From NCBI GenBank assembly GCA_025924315.1, contig JAICIO010000023.1:1-64000 (forward strand): DNA of 64,000 nt, read 5' to 3'. The stretch is from Phycisphaerae bacterium. GTDB taxonomy: Bacteria > Planctomycetota > Phycisphaerae > Tepidisphaerales > Tepidisphaeraceae. The notes under the pieces are model-generated. The model was not told the DNA's origin and did no database searches. It saw nothing but the letters and a program-made list of their open reading frames with translations. Below, one piece after another: positions 15,591 to 23,521 of this stretch. Both the position numbers and the translations under genes were made by a program. Each line of letters starts with the position of its first letter. Positions within the stretch are counted from its first letter, which is position 1.

Positions 15591-15980
15591 TCAGCAGAGC
15601 AACTGGCAGTGAAGCGAGAGAAGCGTGTTCGGCGGAGCGGGCGGATCGCTCGCCTGAATCGATCGAGTCGAGAAGTCAGCGAAGACGATGGTCGCGACCG
15701 ATGGGGTGGCGATTGGCATCGCGACATGCCGTAAATCAACGTTTGTCGCAGTTGTGATCCTTGCGCCACTCCAGATCTTCAGTCCGCAAATGCGACAATC
15801 ATCGTGGCTGACGGGCGCCTGCCTGGAATCGGCTTTACCGTGATCGACGTCACAACAGGAGTGCGCCTTGTGCGAAGGTGCGATCGGTGCGGAGAGCGAA
15901 TCCGTGCAAACGCACATGCACGTCGCGGCGAAGACGACGAGGCTGACGAACATGGAAAGCTTTCTGCTATCCATACACAT
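15591..15980 (-). CDS. small secreted Cys/His-rich protein, probably metal-related
   Basis: A 129-residue protein with a hydrophobic N-terminal segment (residues 9-27) that looks like a signal peptide. It contains HKAHSCCDVDHGK and SHDDCRICG, groups able to bind metal, and ends in PPAPPNTLLSLHCQLLC, a tail type seen in small proteins encoded near cation or copper efflux genes. No efflux pump is visible here. It precedes the 66-residue Cys-rich peptide by 56 bases and may share its transcript. The start could be the ATG at 15980 or the one at 15974. Function is inferred from composition only. Confidence 0.6.
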   Translation of the reverse strand: MCMDSRKLSMFVSLVVFAATCMCVCTDSLSAPIAPSHKAHSCCDVDHGKADSRQAPVSHDDCRICGLKIWSGARITTATNVDLRHVAMPIATPSVATIVFADFSTRSIQASDPPAPPNTLLSLHCQLLC

Positions 15981-16037
15981 TGTTTAACATTCAGAACGGA
16001 AGAATGTTGCACCCACTTGCGTAGATTTGGATCGGTC

Positions 16038-16087
16038 CGCTTGCGGTTTCGCAGATCAAAGCCTGTTCCTCTGCGAAGCCGCAAGCG
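16038..16087. repeat. inverted repeat, CGCTTGCGG family
   Basis: Arms at 16038-16055 and 16070-16087 pair over 18 bases with one mismatch (CGCTTGCGGTTTCGCAGA and the complement of TCTGCGAAGCCGCAAGCG). It is related to the element at 4635-4685. It sits in the 190-base divergent gap upstream of the GbsR gene, which otherwise holds only the operator candidate. Confidence 0.75.
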
Positions 16088-16147
16088 TAACTTTCGAGCT
16101 TTCAAAATGGATGAAACTGGATTTCCGGACCATTGGTCTTAGGATAG

Positions 16148-16165
16148 TTTCAGTAATTACAGAAA
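16148..16165 (+). promoter_or_regulatory. candidate GbsR operator
   Basis: TTTCAGTAATTACAGAAA is an 18-base palindrome centred on GTAATTAC with one mismatched pair. It lies 8 bases before the GbsR start codon in otherwise GC-rich DNA. Its position suggests autorepression by the MarR-fold regulator encoded next to it. Confidence 0.5.
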
Positions 16166-16172
16166 GATCAAC

Positions 16173-16748
16173 ATGACCCTCGCGACCGCGCCCGCTGCCA
16201 CACCCGCATTTGCCGAACAGCTTCGTACCGCTCAGGACCTGTTCATCCGCCGGTGGGGCGAAATGGGACAGACCTGGGGGATCAACCGCACCATGGCGGA
16301 GATCCACGCGCTGCTTTACATCAATGGCCTTCCGCTCTGCACCGACGACGTGATGGAGCGGCTCAACATCTCCCGCGGAAATGCGAGCATGAGCTTGCGC
16401 GCGCTATGCGACTGGGGCATCATTCGCCGCCTTCACAAGCGCGGCGAGCGGCGCGAGTACTTTGAATCGCTCTCCGATGTGTGGGAGATGTTCTCGATCA
16501 TCGCGGCCGAGCGCAAGCGACGCGAGATGGACCCCGTCCTCGAAACCATCCGCCAATGCCAGCAGATGCTTGACGAAAGCTCGCTCGGGAAGAGCGCTGC
16601 GAAGCACGAATCGGTTCAACTCACTCGGCAGCGCCTGCAGGGCATGGAAGAGTTTATGGAGGTGACGAACAAGATCTTCCAGCAATTCATCGGCAACGCC
16701 AAGAGCGGCCTGACCCGGGTCGTCAAAGTGTTGCTCAAAGCATTTTAG
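16173..16748 (+). CDS. GbsR/MarR-family transcriptional regulator
   Basis: A 191-residue winged-helix regulator. The GbsR-type N-terminus FIRRWGEMGQTWGINRTMAEIHALLYI is followed by the recognition helix region DVMERLNISRGNASMSLRALCDWG and the wing with KRGERREYF. The C-terminal half is helical and likely dimerises. Members repress choline, osmolyte or exopolysaccharide genes. Here it reads divergently from the Cys-rich peptides and convergently with kdsB. An AT-rich palindrome just upstream is a likely autoregulatory site. The target genes cannot be told from the sequence. Confidence 0.9.
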   Translation: MTLATAPAATPAFAEQLRTAQDLFIRRWGEMGQTWGINRTMAEIHALLYINGLPLCTDDVMERLNISRGNASMSLRALCDWGIIRRLHKRGERREYFESLSDVWEMFSIIAAERKRREMDPVLETIRQCQQMLDESSLGKSAAKHESVQLTRQRLQGMEEFMEVTNKIFQQFIGNAKSGLTRVVKVLLKAF

Positions 16749-16754
16749 GAATAC

Positions 16755-16840
16755 TTGCCACCGATGGGGCACCGACAGACACCGATAAAAATCTCTTTCT
16801 ACTCTTCATCGGTGTCCATCGGTGCCCTATCGGTGGCTAA
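16755..16840. repeat. inverted repeat built from ACCGATGG/CACCGAT words
   Basis: The left half (16755-16786) has short near-tandem CACCGA words and the right half (16808-16840) is their complement (ATCGGTG repeated). The same word type recurs at 23431-23515 and, in diverged form, at 36551-36680. It lies between the convergent GbsR and kdsB genes. Confidence 0.75.
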
Positions 16841-16843
16841 GTT

Positions 16844-17656
16844 TTAATCCGCTCCGCAGGTTTCGACCACGCGCTTCAGTGCCTTGCTGCGATACTTTGG
16901 TAGAAGATCATCTTTCGCGAGCAGCGATTCCACCCACCGCCGATCTTCCTGCGTGTCGACGCTGTACACGTCGTAGCGCGTCGGAACCATTTTCACGCGA
17001 TAGCCGTGCTCAAGCACGCGGAGCATGTCCACCGATTCCGCGATCTCCAGCGGCGTGGGTTCAAGGTCGTTAAACTTCAGCAGAAAATCGCGGCGAAACG
17101 GGATGATGCAGACCTGCTTCAATCCCTTCACCTTCGGCCCGCCTTTTCGCGGCGACGGAATTGGCTCGCGCGAGAAGTAGAGCGCAAAACTGTTTCGATC
17201 GACGACGACCTTCACCTCGTTGATGTCATCGTGTTCTTCCGCATCTTTCAGCGGCGCCATCAGGTTTGTCACGAGCACCGAAGGATCGCCGAGCATGGGC
17301 ATCACCGCTTCGTCGATCATCTCCGGTCGCAGCATCGGCTCATCACCCTGGATCATCACGACGATGTCCACGCGCTTGCCGGTTTGCCGCTCGATGTGAC
17401 CAAGCGCCTCGGCGGTGCGGTCACTGGCGCGCGTGTGCGAATCGGAAGTCATCACCGCCTTGCCGCCGACGCTCTCGATGTACTCCGCGATCTCCTCATC
17501 GCACGTCGCGACATAAAGATCATCGAGCCGTCGGCTCGCCGCAGCGCGGAAGTAGCAATGGCCGATCATCGGCACGCCGGCGATCGGATACATCGGCTTG
17601 CCGGGAAAGCGACTCGAGCCCATGCGGGCGGGAATGATGCCAACGATGTTTGCCAT
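16844..17656 (-). CDS. kdsB: 3-deoxy-manno-octulosonate cytidylyltransferase family (KdsB-like)
   Basis: A 270-residue nucleotidyltransferase that activates Kdo (or a related acid sugar) as CMP-sugar for lipopolysaccharide. The N-terminal IIPARMGSSRFPGKP binds CTP. VATCDEEI, HTRASDRTAEA (the SGTxR-like segment), VVMIQGDEPMLRPEMI and the C-terminal DTQEDRRWVE match KdsB. It is slightly longer than the 245-residue E. coli enzyme and has an insertion around SPRKGGPKVKG. It closes a minus-strand group with a methyltransferase and a glycan transferase. KdsA and KdsD are not in the window, so the exact sugar is an inference. Confidence 0.87.
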   Translation of the reverse strand: MANIVGIIPARMGSSRFPGKPMYPIAGVPMIGHCYFRAAASRRLDDLYVATCDEEIAEYIESVGGKAVMTSDSHTRASDRTAEALGHIERQTGKRVDIVVMIQGDEPMLRPEMIDEAVMPMLGDPSVLVTNLMAPLKDAEEHDDINEVKVVVDRNSFALYFSREPIPSPRKGGPKVKGLKQVCIIPFRRDFLLKFNDLEPTPLEIAESVDMLRVLEHGYRVKMVPTRYDVYSVDTQEDRRWVESLLAKDDLLPKYRSKALKRVVETCGAD

Positions 17657-17671
17657 AACGACCTCGGACTT

Positions 17672-18622
17672 TTAAGCGAGCCGCTGAGCGATCAGCAGCC
17701 CTTGAACGGTTGAATCATCGAACAGAACGATGCGCCACTTCGGATCCGCCGCGATGGCGGCACAGACCATGAAATTCTTGATCGACTTCGGAAAGAAAAT
17801 GTCGTGAAATGCCGCGAGCCCACCGATCGCAATTCGATCCTTGAGGGTGAGCCATTCGACCGCCGAGCTCACCTCGCCGGAATCGAAGAAGATCAAGTCA
17901 AAAATCTGATTGGGATCGATCTGGGAATCGAAAACCGTCGCGCTGAACTGCTCGAGAAACGCGATGTCTTTCGCGAATCGCCCGGAGGGACTCAGCTTAT
18001 CGAGCAGTTTGCTCGGGAACACCAATCCGCCGCGGTCGAGAAACAACTGCGACATCGTCCACTGATCGGACCCGAAAGCTTTATTCACCTGCTCGACGCG
18101 CGCCTCCGGCATCGGCAGCACAAACGCGTCCAGCGCGCTGGCGACGTCTTTGGCGGGAATACCGCCAAAATCACTTCGCGGACCGGATTCAAAATGCTCG
18201 CGAAGCTGCGTCGCGGTAATCGACACGCCTTGCACGAGTTTCACATTCGCTTCGATCTTCGCGATGTCGGTCGGCGAGGGGATATACGACCGCATTGGCG
18301 CGAAGTCGGCATCGACGGTCGTGATGTTCGCCTTCGTTCGCTCCGCGTAGCTGGCCCACAGCGCGGTCGAGAGACCCGCGCCGAGCTCGAGGATATTTCG
18401 GCAGCCCTGATGCAGCGCGAGCTGCACCATCTTCATGTAAACCGGCAACGACTCGTAGTAATACTGATTGCGATAGTGCAGCTTGCCATAGCTCAGCTGT
18501 CGCGTGGCTTCTTCGGCGTTGCGCGGAACGCTCGCGAGGAACTTGCGGCGCGTGAACTGCGACCGCTGCACGCGGTCGATTTTCTCTGCGTTCTCACGCG
18601 AGGTTGCAGCCAGCGAGTACAT
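17672..18622 (-). CDS. class I SAM-dependent methyltransferase-like protein
   Basis: A 316-residue protein with a Rossmann-type methyltransferase core. NILELGAGLSTALWASYAE (about residue 77) is motif I, TTVDADF the acidic motif II region, and DLIFFDSGEV a motif IV-like strand. The N-terminal 70 residues are helical and basic. The ATG at 18622 overlaps the upstream stop as TGATG, so it is coupled to the glycan transferase gene. The context is surface polysaccharide, so methylation of a sugar or peptide substrate is plausible. The acceptor is not identifiable. Confidence 0.72.
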   Translation of the reverse strand: MYSLAATSRENAEKIDRVQRSQFTRRKFLASVPRNAEEATRQLSYGKLHYRNQYYYESLPVYMKMVQLALHQGCRNILELGAGLSTALWASYAERTKANITTVDADFAPMRSYIPSPTDIAKIEANVKLVQGVSITATQLREHFESGPRSDFGGIPAKDVASALDAFVLPMPEARVEQVNKAFGSDQWTMSQLFLDRGGLVFPSKLLDKLSPSGRFAKDIAFLEQFSATVFDSQIDPNQIFDLIFFDSGEVSSAVEWLTLKDRIAIGGLAAFHDIFFPKSIKNFMVCAAIAADPKWRIVLFDDSTVQGLLIAQRLA

Positions 18623-19917
18623 CACGCGGACCTCCTCGCGGGCTGCGCCGATTGATTGACGAGCTGTTCCAGGAATCGCACGTAGCGCGGAAGAACGTCA
18701 TCGTCGGGGCAATCGATCATTTCGCCGATGAATCGTTGGCGGTCGAAGGGTTGATAGAAATCCTCCGAACCCTTCGCCATGAGCGATCGCACGGTTTCCA
18801 GAACATCGTCACGGCAGCGCATCTCGGTAGAAGGGATGATCTTCGCAACGGTGGAATACCCCGCGTGCAGGTACTCCATCGACAACACCGGCTTGCCGAC
18901 TTTCACGGCTTCGAACGAAACGCTCGTCGCGACATCAAGCACCGCGTCGCACCAGCGAAGCAGCGAGCCGGAGTGAACGTCGTCGAATGCGAATTGAAGA
19001 TTGGCGATCGGTTTCTTCTGCAGCTCTTCGTAAAAAGGTCGGAGTGGATCGGAGCCGCTGGGGCGCGTGTGGTGTTTCACCACGAGGCGGATCTTCGGGT
19101 CAGCCGTCAGCATGCGAATCGTGCGGACGACTTCGTCCCAGAAGATTGGGTACTGCGGGCTGCGGAGGAAAAAGACGAGGTTGAGATTCTGTGGCGAGGG
19201 CGTCTCGCCCTCGCGAGGGCAGGATGCCCTCGCCACAAAATCAAAAGACGGCGTGAGCGATTCGAGTTCCCACAGCCATGCGGAGTTGTAGCGCGGCGAG
19301 CCGAGGACGCGAATGCGCTCCGGTTCCATGAAAGGGCGGTAGCGCTTGGCGCAAAGTTCGTTCGGCACGACGACCGAATCGAAGATCGTCGCGGCCTTAT
19401 AGATCTCGCGCCACGCGTAGTTCAGATCATCCGCGGCGATCATTTCGTTGCCGTGGGGGCTGTCGCCGTGCGGGAGTGAAACGATCGGCAGCCCGCGGCG
19501 GCGTGCGATCTCGGCCGCGCGCTGCGCCACGGGAAGCGCGGCCGCGGAGGTGCTCATGATCCAGTCGAAGCAGACCGGGCCGGTTTCGTTTGCGAAGACG
19601 TGATCGAAGGCGCGGTTCAGGACCTGGTAGTCGTAAACGTTCGAGATGCGAACGTCTTTCGGCGTGTCGCTCTTCGTGCTCGCAACGATCGCTTTCTTCT
19701 CGTCGAGCTGCGGTTTGCTTAGGAATTCATCGATGTAGTGCAGCGAGTAATTCTCGAACTTCCGCAGCATCTGCAGGCGGAAATCGTTCAGATATTCCGG
19801 CAGCGAGTACACGACCGCGGTCGCGCGATGTCCGGCGCTGAGCCATGCGTGCATCACGGGGACCATGTGGTCGATGTCGTTGTAGTGCCGGAGAAAAAAG
19901 AGTGCTGTTTGAGACAT
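18622..19917 (-). CDS. GT-B-like surface-glycan transferase (CDP-glycerol/Kdo-transferase-like fold)
   Basis: A 431-residue protein with two Rossmann-like halves. The N-terminal half starts at MSQTALFFLRHYNDIDHM and contains CFDWIMSTSAAALPVAQRA and SLPHGDSPHGNEM. The C-terminal half contains LVVKHHTRPSG and a donor-site-like stretch DAVLDVATSVSFEAVKVGKPVLSMEYL. This pattern resembles polysaccharide glycosyl/glycerophosphotransferases, but no exact family is certain. The start at 19917 is chosen from this natural N-terminus; the longer frame begins in the acetyltransferase region. A 46-base repeat (19191-19236) is translated within it. Confidence 0.65.
   Translation of the reverse strand: MSQTALFFLRHYNDIDHMVPVMHAWLSAGHRATAVVYSLPEYLNDFRLQMLRKFENYSLHYIDEFLSKPQLDEKKAIVASTKSDTPKDVRISNVYDYQVLNRAFDHVFANETGPVCFDWIMSTSAAALPVAQRAAEIARRRGLPIVSLPHGDSPHGNEMIAADDLNYAWREIYKAATIFDSVVVPNELCAKRYRPFMEPERIRVLGSPRYNSAWLWELESLTPSFDFVARASCPREGETPSPQNLNLVFFLRSPQYPIFWDEVVRTIRMLTADPKIRLVVKHHTRPSGSDPLRPFYEELQKKPIANLQFAFDDVHSGSLLRWCDAVLDVATSVSFEAVKVGKPVLSMEYLHAGYSTVAKIIPSTEMRCRDDVLETVRSLMAKGSEDFYQPFDRQRFIGEMIDCPDDDVLPRYVRFLEQLVNQSAQPARRSA
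19191..19236. repeat. GTGG-headed hairpin doublet located inside a coding sequence
   Basis: Two abutting 23-base arms (19191-19213 and 19214-19236), each GTGG plus a hairpin when read from its outer end: CGAGGGCG-TCT-CGCCCTCG and CGAGGGCA-TCC-TGCCCTCG. The closing pair changes from G-C to A-T between arms, preserving the stem. It is read through by the glycan transferase gene, encoding ARASCPREGETPSP. The same family occurs at 61377-61458. Confidence 0.88.
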
Positions 19918-19945
19918 CGTGTCGCTGAAAAAAAACGCTTGCCGC

Positions 19946-20401
19946 TTAAGCTGCAAGCCCGCTGTTGATTTGTAAAGTTCGAATCGTTTTTGCCGGTACG
20001 CCCGCGACAATTGATCGCGCTTCAACATCGCGCGTGACGACGCTTCCGGCGCTTACCACGGCTTCCGCCCCGATGCGCACGGGCCCGATGATCGTCACGT
20101 TGCTCGCGATCCACACGCCGTCTTCGATCACGATGTCGCGTCCCGCGTCTTCCAGCGTGCGACGCAGGCCGGCCGGTTGCTCGTAATCGTGCGCACCCGT
20201 CAGCACCGAAACGTTGTGGCCGACGATCACATCGTCGCCGATGCGGATCGTTCCGCTGCGCGTGTTGAAGAGCGTGTTCGCGAGGCGATTGTTCTTGCCC
20301 ATCGTGAGCCGCTCGCGCGGGCCATGCACGTAGTAAATGTTGTACAGCTCTTTCTGGAGCCGCAGCGCCGCGCGGCGCCACAGTCGATCAATCCATTTCA
20401 T
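19946..20401 (-). CDS. hexapeptide-repeat (left-handed beta-helix) acetyltransferase
   Basis: A 151-residue trimeric-type acyltransferase. Hexapeptide repeats are visible in IRIGDDVIVGHNVSVLTG, IVIEDGVWIASNVTIIGPVRIG and AVVSAGSVVTRDV, ending in the classic IVAGVPAKTIRTL. The catalytic His is probably that in the GAHDYE loop. The length and the N-terminal amphipathic helix (residues 1-25) fit sugar O-acetyltransferases of capsule or LPS clusters. It is the first gene of the minus-strand block and diverges from the DUF115 gene. Confidence 0.87.
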   Translation of the reverse strand: MKWIDRLWRRAALRLQKELYNIYYVHGPRERLTMGKNNRLANTLFNTRSGTIRIGDDVIVGHNVSVLTGAHDYEQPAGLRRTLEDAGRDIVIEDGVWIASNVTIIGPVRIGAEAVVSAGSVVTRDVEARSIVAGVPAKTIRTLQINSGLAA

Positions 20402-20491
20402 GGCTCGCTCAAATCAAGTTTTGCGGACGCAAGGACCGATAACGTCTCTATCGGCGTTGTGCCGAAGCGAACTTGAACTCGCGGAGATGTG

Positions 20492-21352
20492 ATGCGAACG
20501 ACGAAGGCAAGCCAGTGGCTCACGAAGTTTTCAGCCCCCATGGTGGGGAAAAAGCGCTCGCTCGCGCTTGGCCGGTGGATGGAGCATTGTGACTCGCGCT
20601 ACATCGAAAGCATGCGACGGCTTCGCGCCTGCCAGAATCGATACGCCGGCAAGCGATGCTTTGTCGTCGGCAACGGCCCGAGCCTCAAGAAGACGGACTT
20701 CTCGCTGCTCGAAAACGAAATCACCTTCGCGACCAATCGGATTTACCTCGCGTTCGATCAGCTCAAATGGCGGCCGAGCTATTATGTCTGCTCGAACGAT
20801 CTCATCGTCGAGCAGTGCGCCAAAGACATCGAGCAGCTGCCGATGCCGAAGTTCATCGGCTGGCACAATCGCGAGATGATCAAGTTCACGGATGACATGA
20901 CCTACCTCTGGACCCGCTGCGGGCTGCGCTCGTGGTTCTTCACGGATCTCACCGAAGGGTGCTGGGAAGGCAACACGGTGACGATGGTGGCTATCCAGCT
21001 GGCGTATTACATGGGCTTCCGCGAAGTGGTGCTGGTGGGCGTCGATCACTCGTACGACTTCAAAGGCACGCCGCACGCGCCGCAGATTTCGCAGGGCGAT
21101 GATCCGAATCACTTCGCACCCAACTATTTCGGCAAAGGCTTTAAGTGGCATCTGCCGGACCTTGAGGGCAGCGAGCTCTCGTACCGCATCGCGAAGCACA
21201 TGTTCGAGCTGGACGGCCGGCGGATCGTGGACGCGACGATCGGCGGAAAGCTCGAGGTGTTTCCGAAGGTCGACTATTACTCGCTCTTCGACGCCACGCG
21301 ACGTGAAGATTTGTACCGCACCATCAGCTTCCCCAACTCCGCCGCGGCGTGA
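20492..21352 (+). CDS. DUF115-like glycan-related protein (MptE/Maf-like fold)
   Basis: A 286-residue protein whose core starts with KRCFVVGNGPSLKKTDFSLLE, the GNGPSL motif of the DUF115 family (6-hydroxymethylpterin pyrophosphokinase MptE-like, including flagellin glycosylation factors and sialyltransferase-like enzymes). FATNRIYLAF, PSYYVCSND and VVLVGVDHSYDF follow, with a late DATIGGKLEVFPKV. Family members use nucleotide-activated sugars or pterins. Given its neighbours, transfer of a nucleotide sugar onto a surface glycan is likeliest. The ATG at 20492 is preferred over an in-frame GTG one codon upstream. Confidence 0.78.
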   Translation: MRTTKASQWLTKFSAPMVGKKRSLALGRWMEHCDSRYIESMRRLRACQNRYAGKRCFVVGNGPSLKKTDFSLLENEITFATNRIYLAFDQLKWRPSYYVCSNDLIVEQCAKDIEQLPMPKFIGWHNREMIKFTDDMTYLWTRCGLRSWFFTDLTEGCWEGNTVTMVAIQLAYYMGFREVVLVGVDHSYDFKGTPHAPQISQGDDPNHFAPNYFGKGFKWHLPDLEGSELSYRIAKHMFELDGRRIVDATIGGKLEVFPKVDYYSLFDATRREDLYRTISFPNSAAA

Positions 21353-21393
21353 GATTGGCGGATTGAATCGCCATCCGCATAATCGCGAGCTTC

Positions 21394-22932
21394 ATGACCG
21401 TTGAAGCACCGCCGCAAGAACTCGCGCTCCCGAAAAATGCGTCTTCCGCGTCGCTTCGCCCTCTCGCGATCGCGATGGGGGTTTTCGCGGTTCTTTCTGC
21501 TTACGGCGCGGTGAAGTCGCAGGGGTTTCTCGAGGCGGACGCCGTTACGCATTATCTCTTCGCGCGGTTTGCGCTCCATGAGCATCACTATCTCGTGAAC
21601 GTCTGGGGCCGCCCGTTGATTACGGGGCTTTATGCGATCCCTGCGATGCTCGGCGGGGTACTGGGCGTGCGGTTTCTTTCTCTTGCGCTCGCACTGCTGT
21701 GCGCGGGCATTACGTATATCGTCGCCGGGAAAGAGGGGTACCGGTGGCCGGCGCTGGCGGGGATTTTTCTGCTGGCGCAACCGCTGATGTACCTGCACTC
21801 GTTCAGCGAGCTGACCGAGCTTCCGTTTGCGACGCTGATCATCCTCGCCTTCGCCGCGTTTCAATCGCGGCGGTTCCTGTTGATGGCGATCGCGATTGCG
21901 CTCGCACCCCTCGGTCGGCCGGAAGGCTTCGGATTTATTTTGCTTGCTGCGATTGCGCTGGTTGTGTATCGCAAGTGGTGGTGGATCCCGATCCTGTTCA
22001 TTCCGCTGGCGATTTGGAGCTACGCCGGGTGGTGCATCTGGACGCCCGATCCGCACACGCACTGGTGGCAATGGCTGATCAAGGCGTGGCCGTATTCCGT
22101 GCGGAGCGCGTACGGCTCCGGGAATCCGTTTGCGTATCTCGCGCGCATGCCGGTCGTGGTCTCGCCGTTCATTTTCCCGGCGATGCCCATTGGGCTGTGG
22201 TTGACCTGTCGAGCGATATCGTTTCGTACGCACGAAGGCCGGTGCAATCTCGTGATCGCCGCGCTTCCGGTCGGCATCTTCTTCGTGCATAGCATCCTCT
22301 GGTGGAAAGGCTTGATGGCCAGCAGTGGTGAGCTGCGATATCTGCTGATCGTCGGCCCATTCTGGGCGTTGCTGGCGGCGCGCGGGTGGGAGTGGATCTG
22401 GATGCGGTTCAATTGGCGCGCACCGCACATTTGGGCGGGGGTGGCGGCGCTGTTGCCGATCAGCGCGAATTTTTATTACAACGTCGTCCCGTTCCATCTC
22501 TACGCATCCGACATCGTCGCGCGCGACGCGGCGGAATGGTACAAATCCGATCTGAAGCTTCAACAAGCGTTTCCGCGGCTCATGTCCTCTCCGCCGATGG
22601 TCTATTACTTCCTCGATCGCAGCAGCAGCGACACGAAACGCGCGCTCGACTGGGGACGGCCAAACGTGATGAGCGCTCCACCCGGCACGCTTCTGATCTG
22701 GGATCCCATTTACGGCCAGATCAACGCCGACCGCTCGATGTGCGTGACGCAGGAAGACCTGCGCGCCGCAGGCTGGCTCTTCGTGCGGCGCTTCGACATC
22801 GATTACGCGGACGAATACAAATACTGCGACGTGTACGTCAGTCCAAAGACGGCCGCGGGGGCACCGGCGTCGAGCGTGGTCGCAACCATGCCAGGACCTC
22901 TGTATTCCCCTTGGCTCCCCGGATCGGACTGA
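21394..22932 (+). CDS. multi-pass membrane glycosyltransferase of the GT-C (GT39/ArnT-like) type
   Basis: A 512-residue membrane protein with about ten helices. The first periplasmic loop GFLEADAVTHYLFARFALHEH carries the acidic Glu-Ala-Asp motif typical of polyprenol-dependent GT-C enzymes. A soluble periplasmic domain follows the last helix (from about residue 365). Such proteins transfer a sugar from a polyprenyl phosphate donor, which the GT2 at 13381 could supply. Its last 95 bases overlap the TlyA gene on the opposite strand. The exact acceptor is unknown. Confidence 0.78.
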   Translation: MTVEAPPQELALPKNASSASLRPLAIAMGVFAVLSAYGAVKSQGFLEADAVTHYLFARFALHEHHYLVNVWGRPLITGLYAIPAMLGGVLGVRFLSLALALLCAGITYIVAGKEGYRWPALAGIFLLAQPLMYLHSFSELTELPFATLIILAFAAFQSRRFLLMAIAIALAPLGRPEGFGFILLAAIALVVYRKWWWIPILFIPLAIWSYAGWCIWTPDPHTHWWQWLIKAWPYSVRSAYGSGNPFAYLARMPVVVSPFIFPAMPIGLWLTCRAISFRTHEGRCNLVIAALPVGIFFVHSILWWKGLMASSGELRYLLIVGPFWALLAARGWEWIWMRFNWRAPHIWAGVAALLPISANFYYNVVPFHLYASDIVARDAAEWYKSDLKLQQAFPRLMSSPPMVYYFLDRSSSDTKRALDWGRPNVMSAPPGTLLIWDPIYGQINADRSMCVTQEDLRAAGWLFVRRFDIDYADEYKYCDVYVSPKTAAGAPASSVVATMPGPLYSPWLPGSD

Positions 22933-23419
22933 CGGTCGTCTGCACGAGATCGAAGCCGGTCGCAATGATGTCCTTCTCAACAACGTTCATCACTTCGGGC
23001 AACTTCTCATCCGGAAGAATTCCTTTGCGCAGCTGCGACGCGTGCGATTCGTAGTGCGGCTTGATGAGGCTGATGACAAGCCCGTCGTCGCGCATGATGC
23101 GACGCGCGGACGGCAAGATATTCCGTTGCCGCGTCCAGGCGACGTCGATCGTGACGATGTCCACTTTCACCGGCAGCTCGACGTGCATCGCGTTCGTTCG
23201 CTCCATCACGACGACGCGCGGATCGTTACGCAGTTTCCAATCGAGTACGCCATAACCGGTATCGACCGCGAAGACTTGCCTAGCGCCGTGTTGCAGCAGG
23301 CAATCGGTAAACCCGCCGGTGCTGCAGCCGAGGTCGGCGCAGATCTTGTCCTTCACGTCGATCGCGAATCCTTTCAGAGCGTGCTCGAGTTTTTGTCCGG
23401 CGCGTGAAACGAAATTCAT
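22838..23419 (-). CDS. TlyA/FtsJ-type rRNA 2'-O-methyltransferase without an S4 domain
   Basis: A 193-residue FtsJ-fold methyltransferase. NFVSRAGQKLEHALKGF opens the core as in TlyA. The SAM motif is CADLGCSTGGFTDCLLQHGA; the K-D-K-E type residues are spread across RAGQK, VDIVTIDVAW, ISLIKPHYE and KGNTEVLAWL. TlyA proteins usually carry an N-terminal S4 RNA-binding domain (total about 250-270 residues), which is missing here. The C-terminal tail RSTPVPPRPSLD extends into the end of the convergent GT-C gene, giving a 95-base antisense overlap. Target rRNA is inferred from the family. Confidence 0.87.
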   Translation of the reverse strand: MNFVSRAGQKLEHALKGFAIDVKDKICADLGCSTGGFTDCLLQHGARQVFAVDTGYGVLDWKLRNDPRVVVMERTNAMHVELPVKVDIVTIDVAWTRQRNILPSARRIMRDDGLVISLIKPHYESHASQLRKGILPDEKLPEVMNVVEKDIIATGFDLVQTTVSPIRGAKGNTEVLAWLRPRSTPVPPRPSLD

Positions 23420-23430
23420 ACGGAATTATT

Positions 23431-23515
23431 TTGCCACCGATGGGCACCGATGGACACGGATGAGAGAGACCAAGGCTGCTTTGATCGGTGTGCATCGGTG
23501 TTCATCGGTGGCAAA
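23431..23515. repeat. inverted repeat of the ACCGATGG word family
   Basis: The left half (from 23431) is TTGCCACCGATGGGCACCGA plus a further ACACGGAT word; the right half (about 23483-23515) is the complement with ATCGGTG repeated three times. It is close in sequence to 16755-16840 and fills the gap between tlyA and the acyl-CoA dehydrogenase homologue. Confidence 0.8.
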
Positions 23516-23521
23516 CCTTTC

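Noticed and set aside
21277-22983. 568-residue minus-strand open frame opposite the GT-C gene
   Set aside because: The plus strand encodes a regular multi-helix membrane protein; the antisense product is Arg-rich and featureless.
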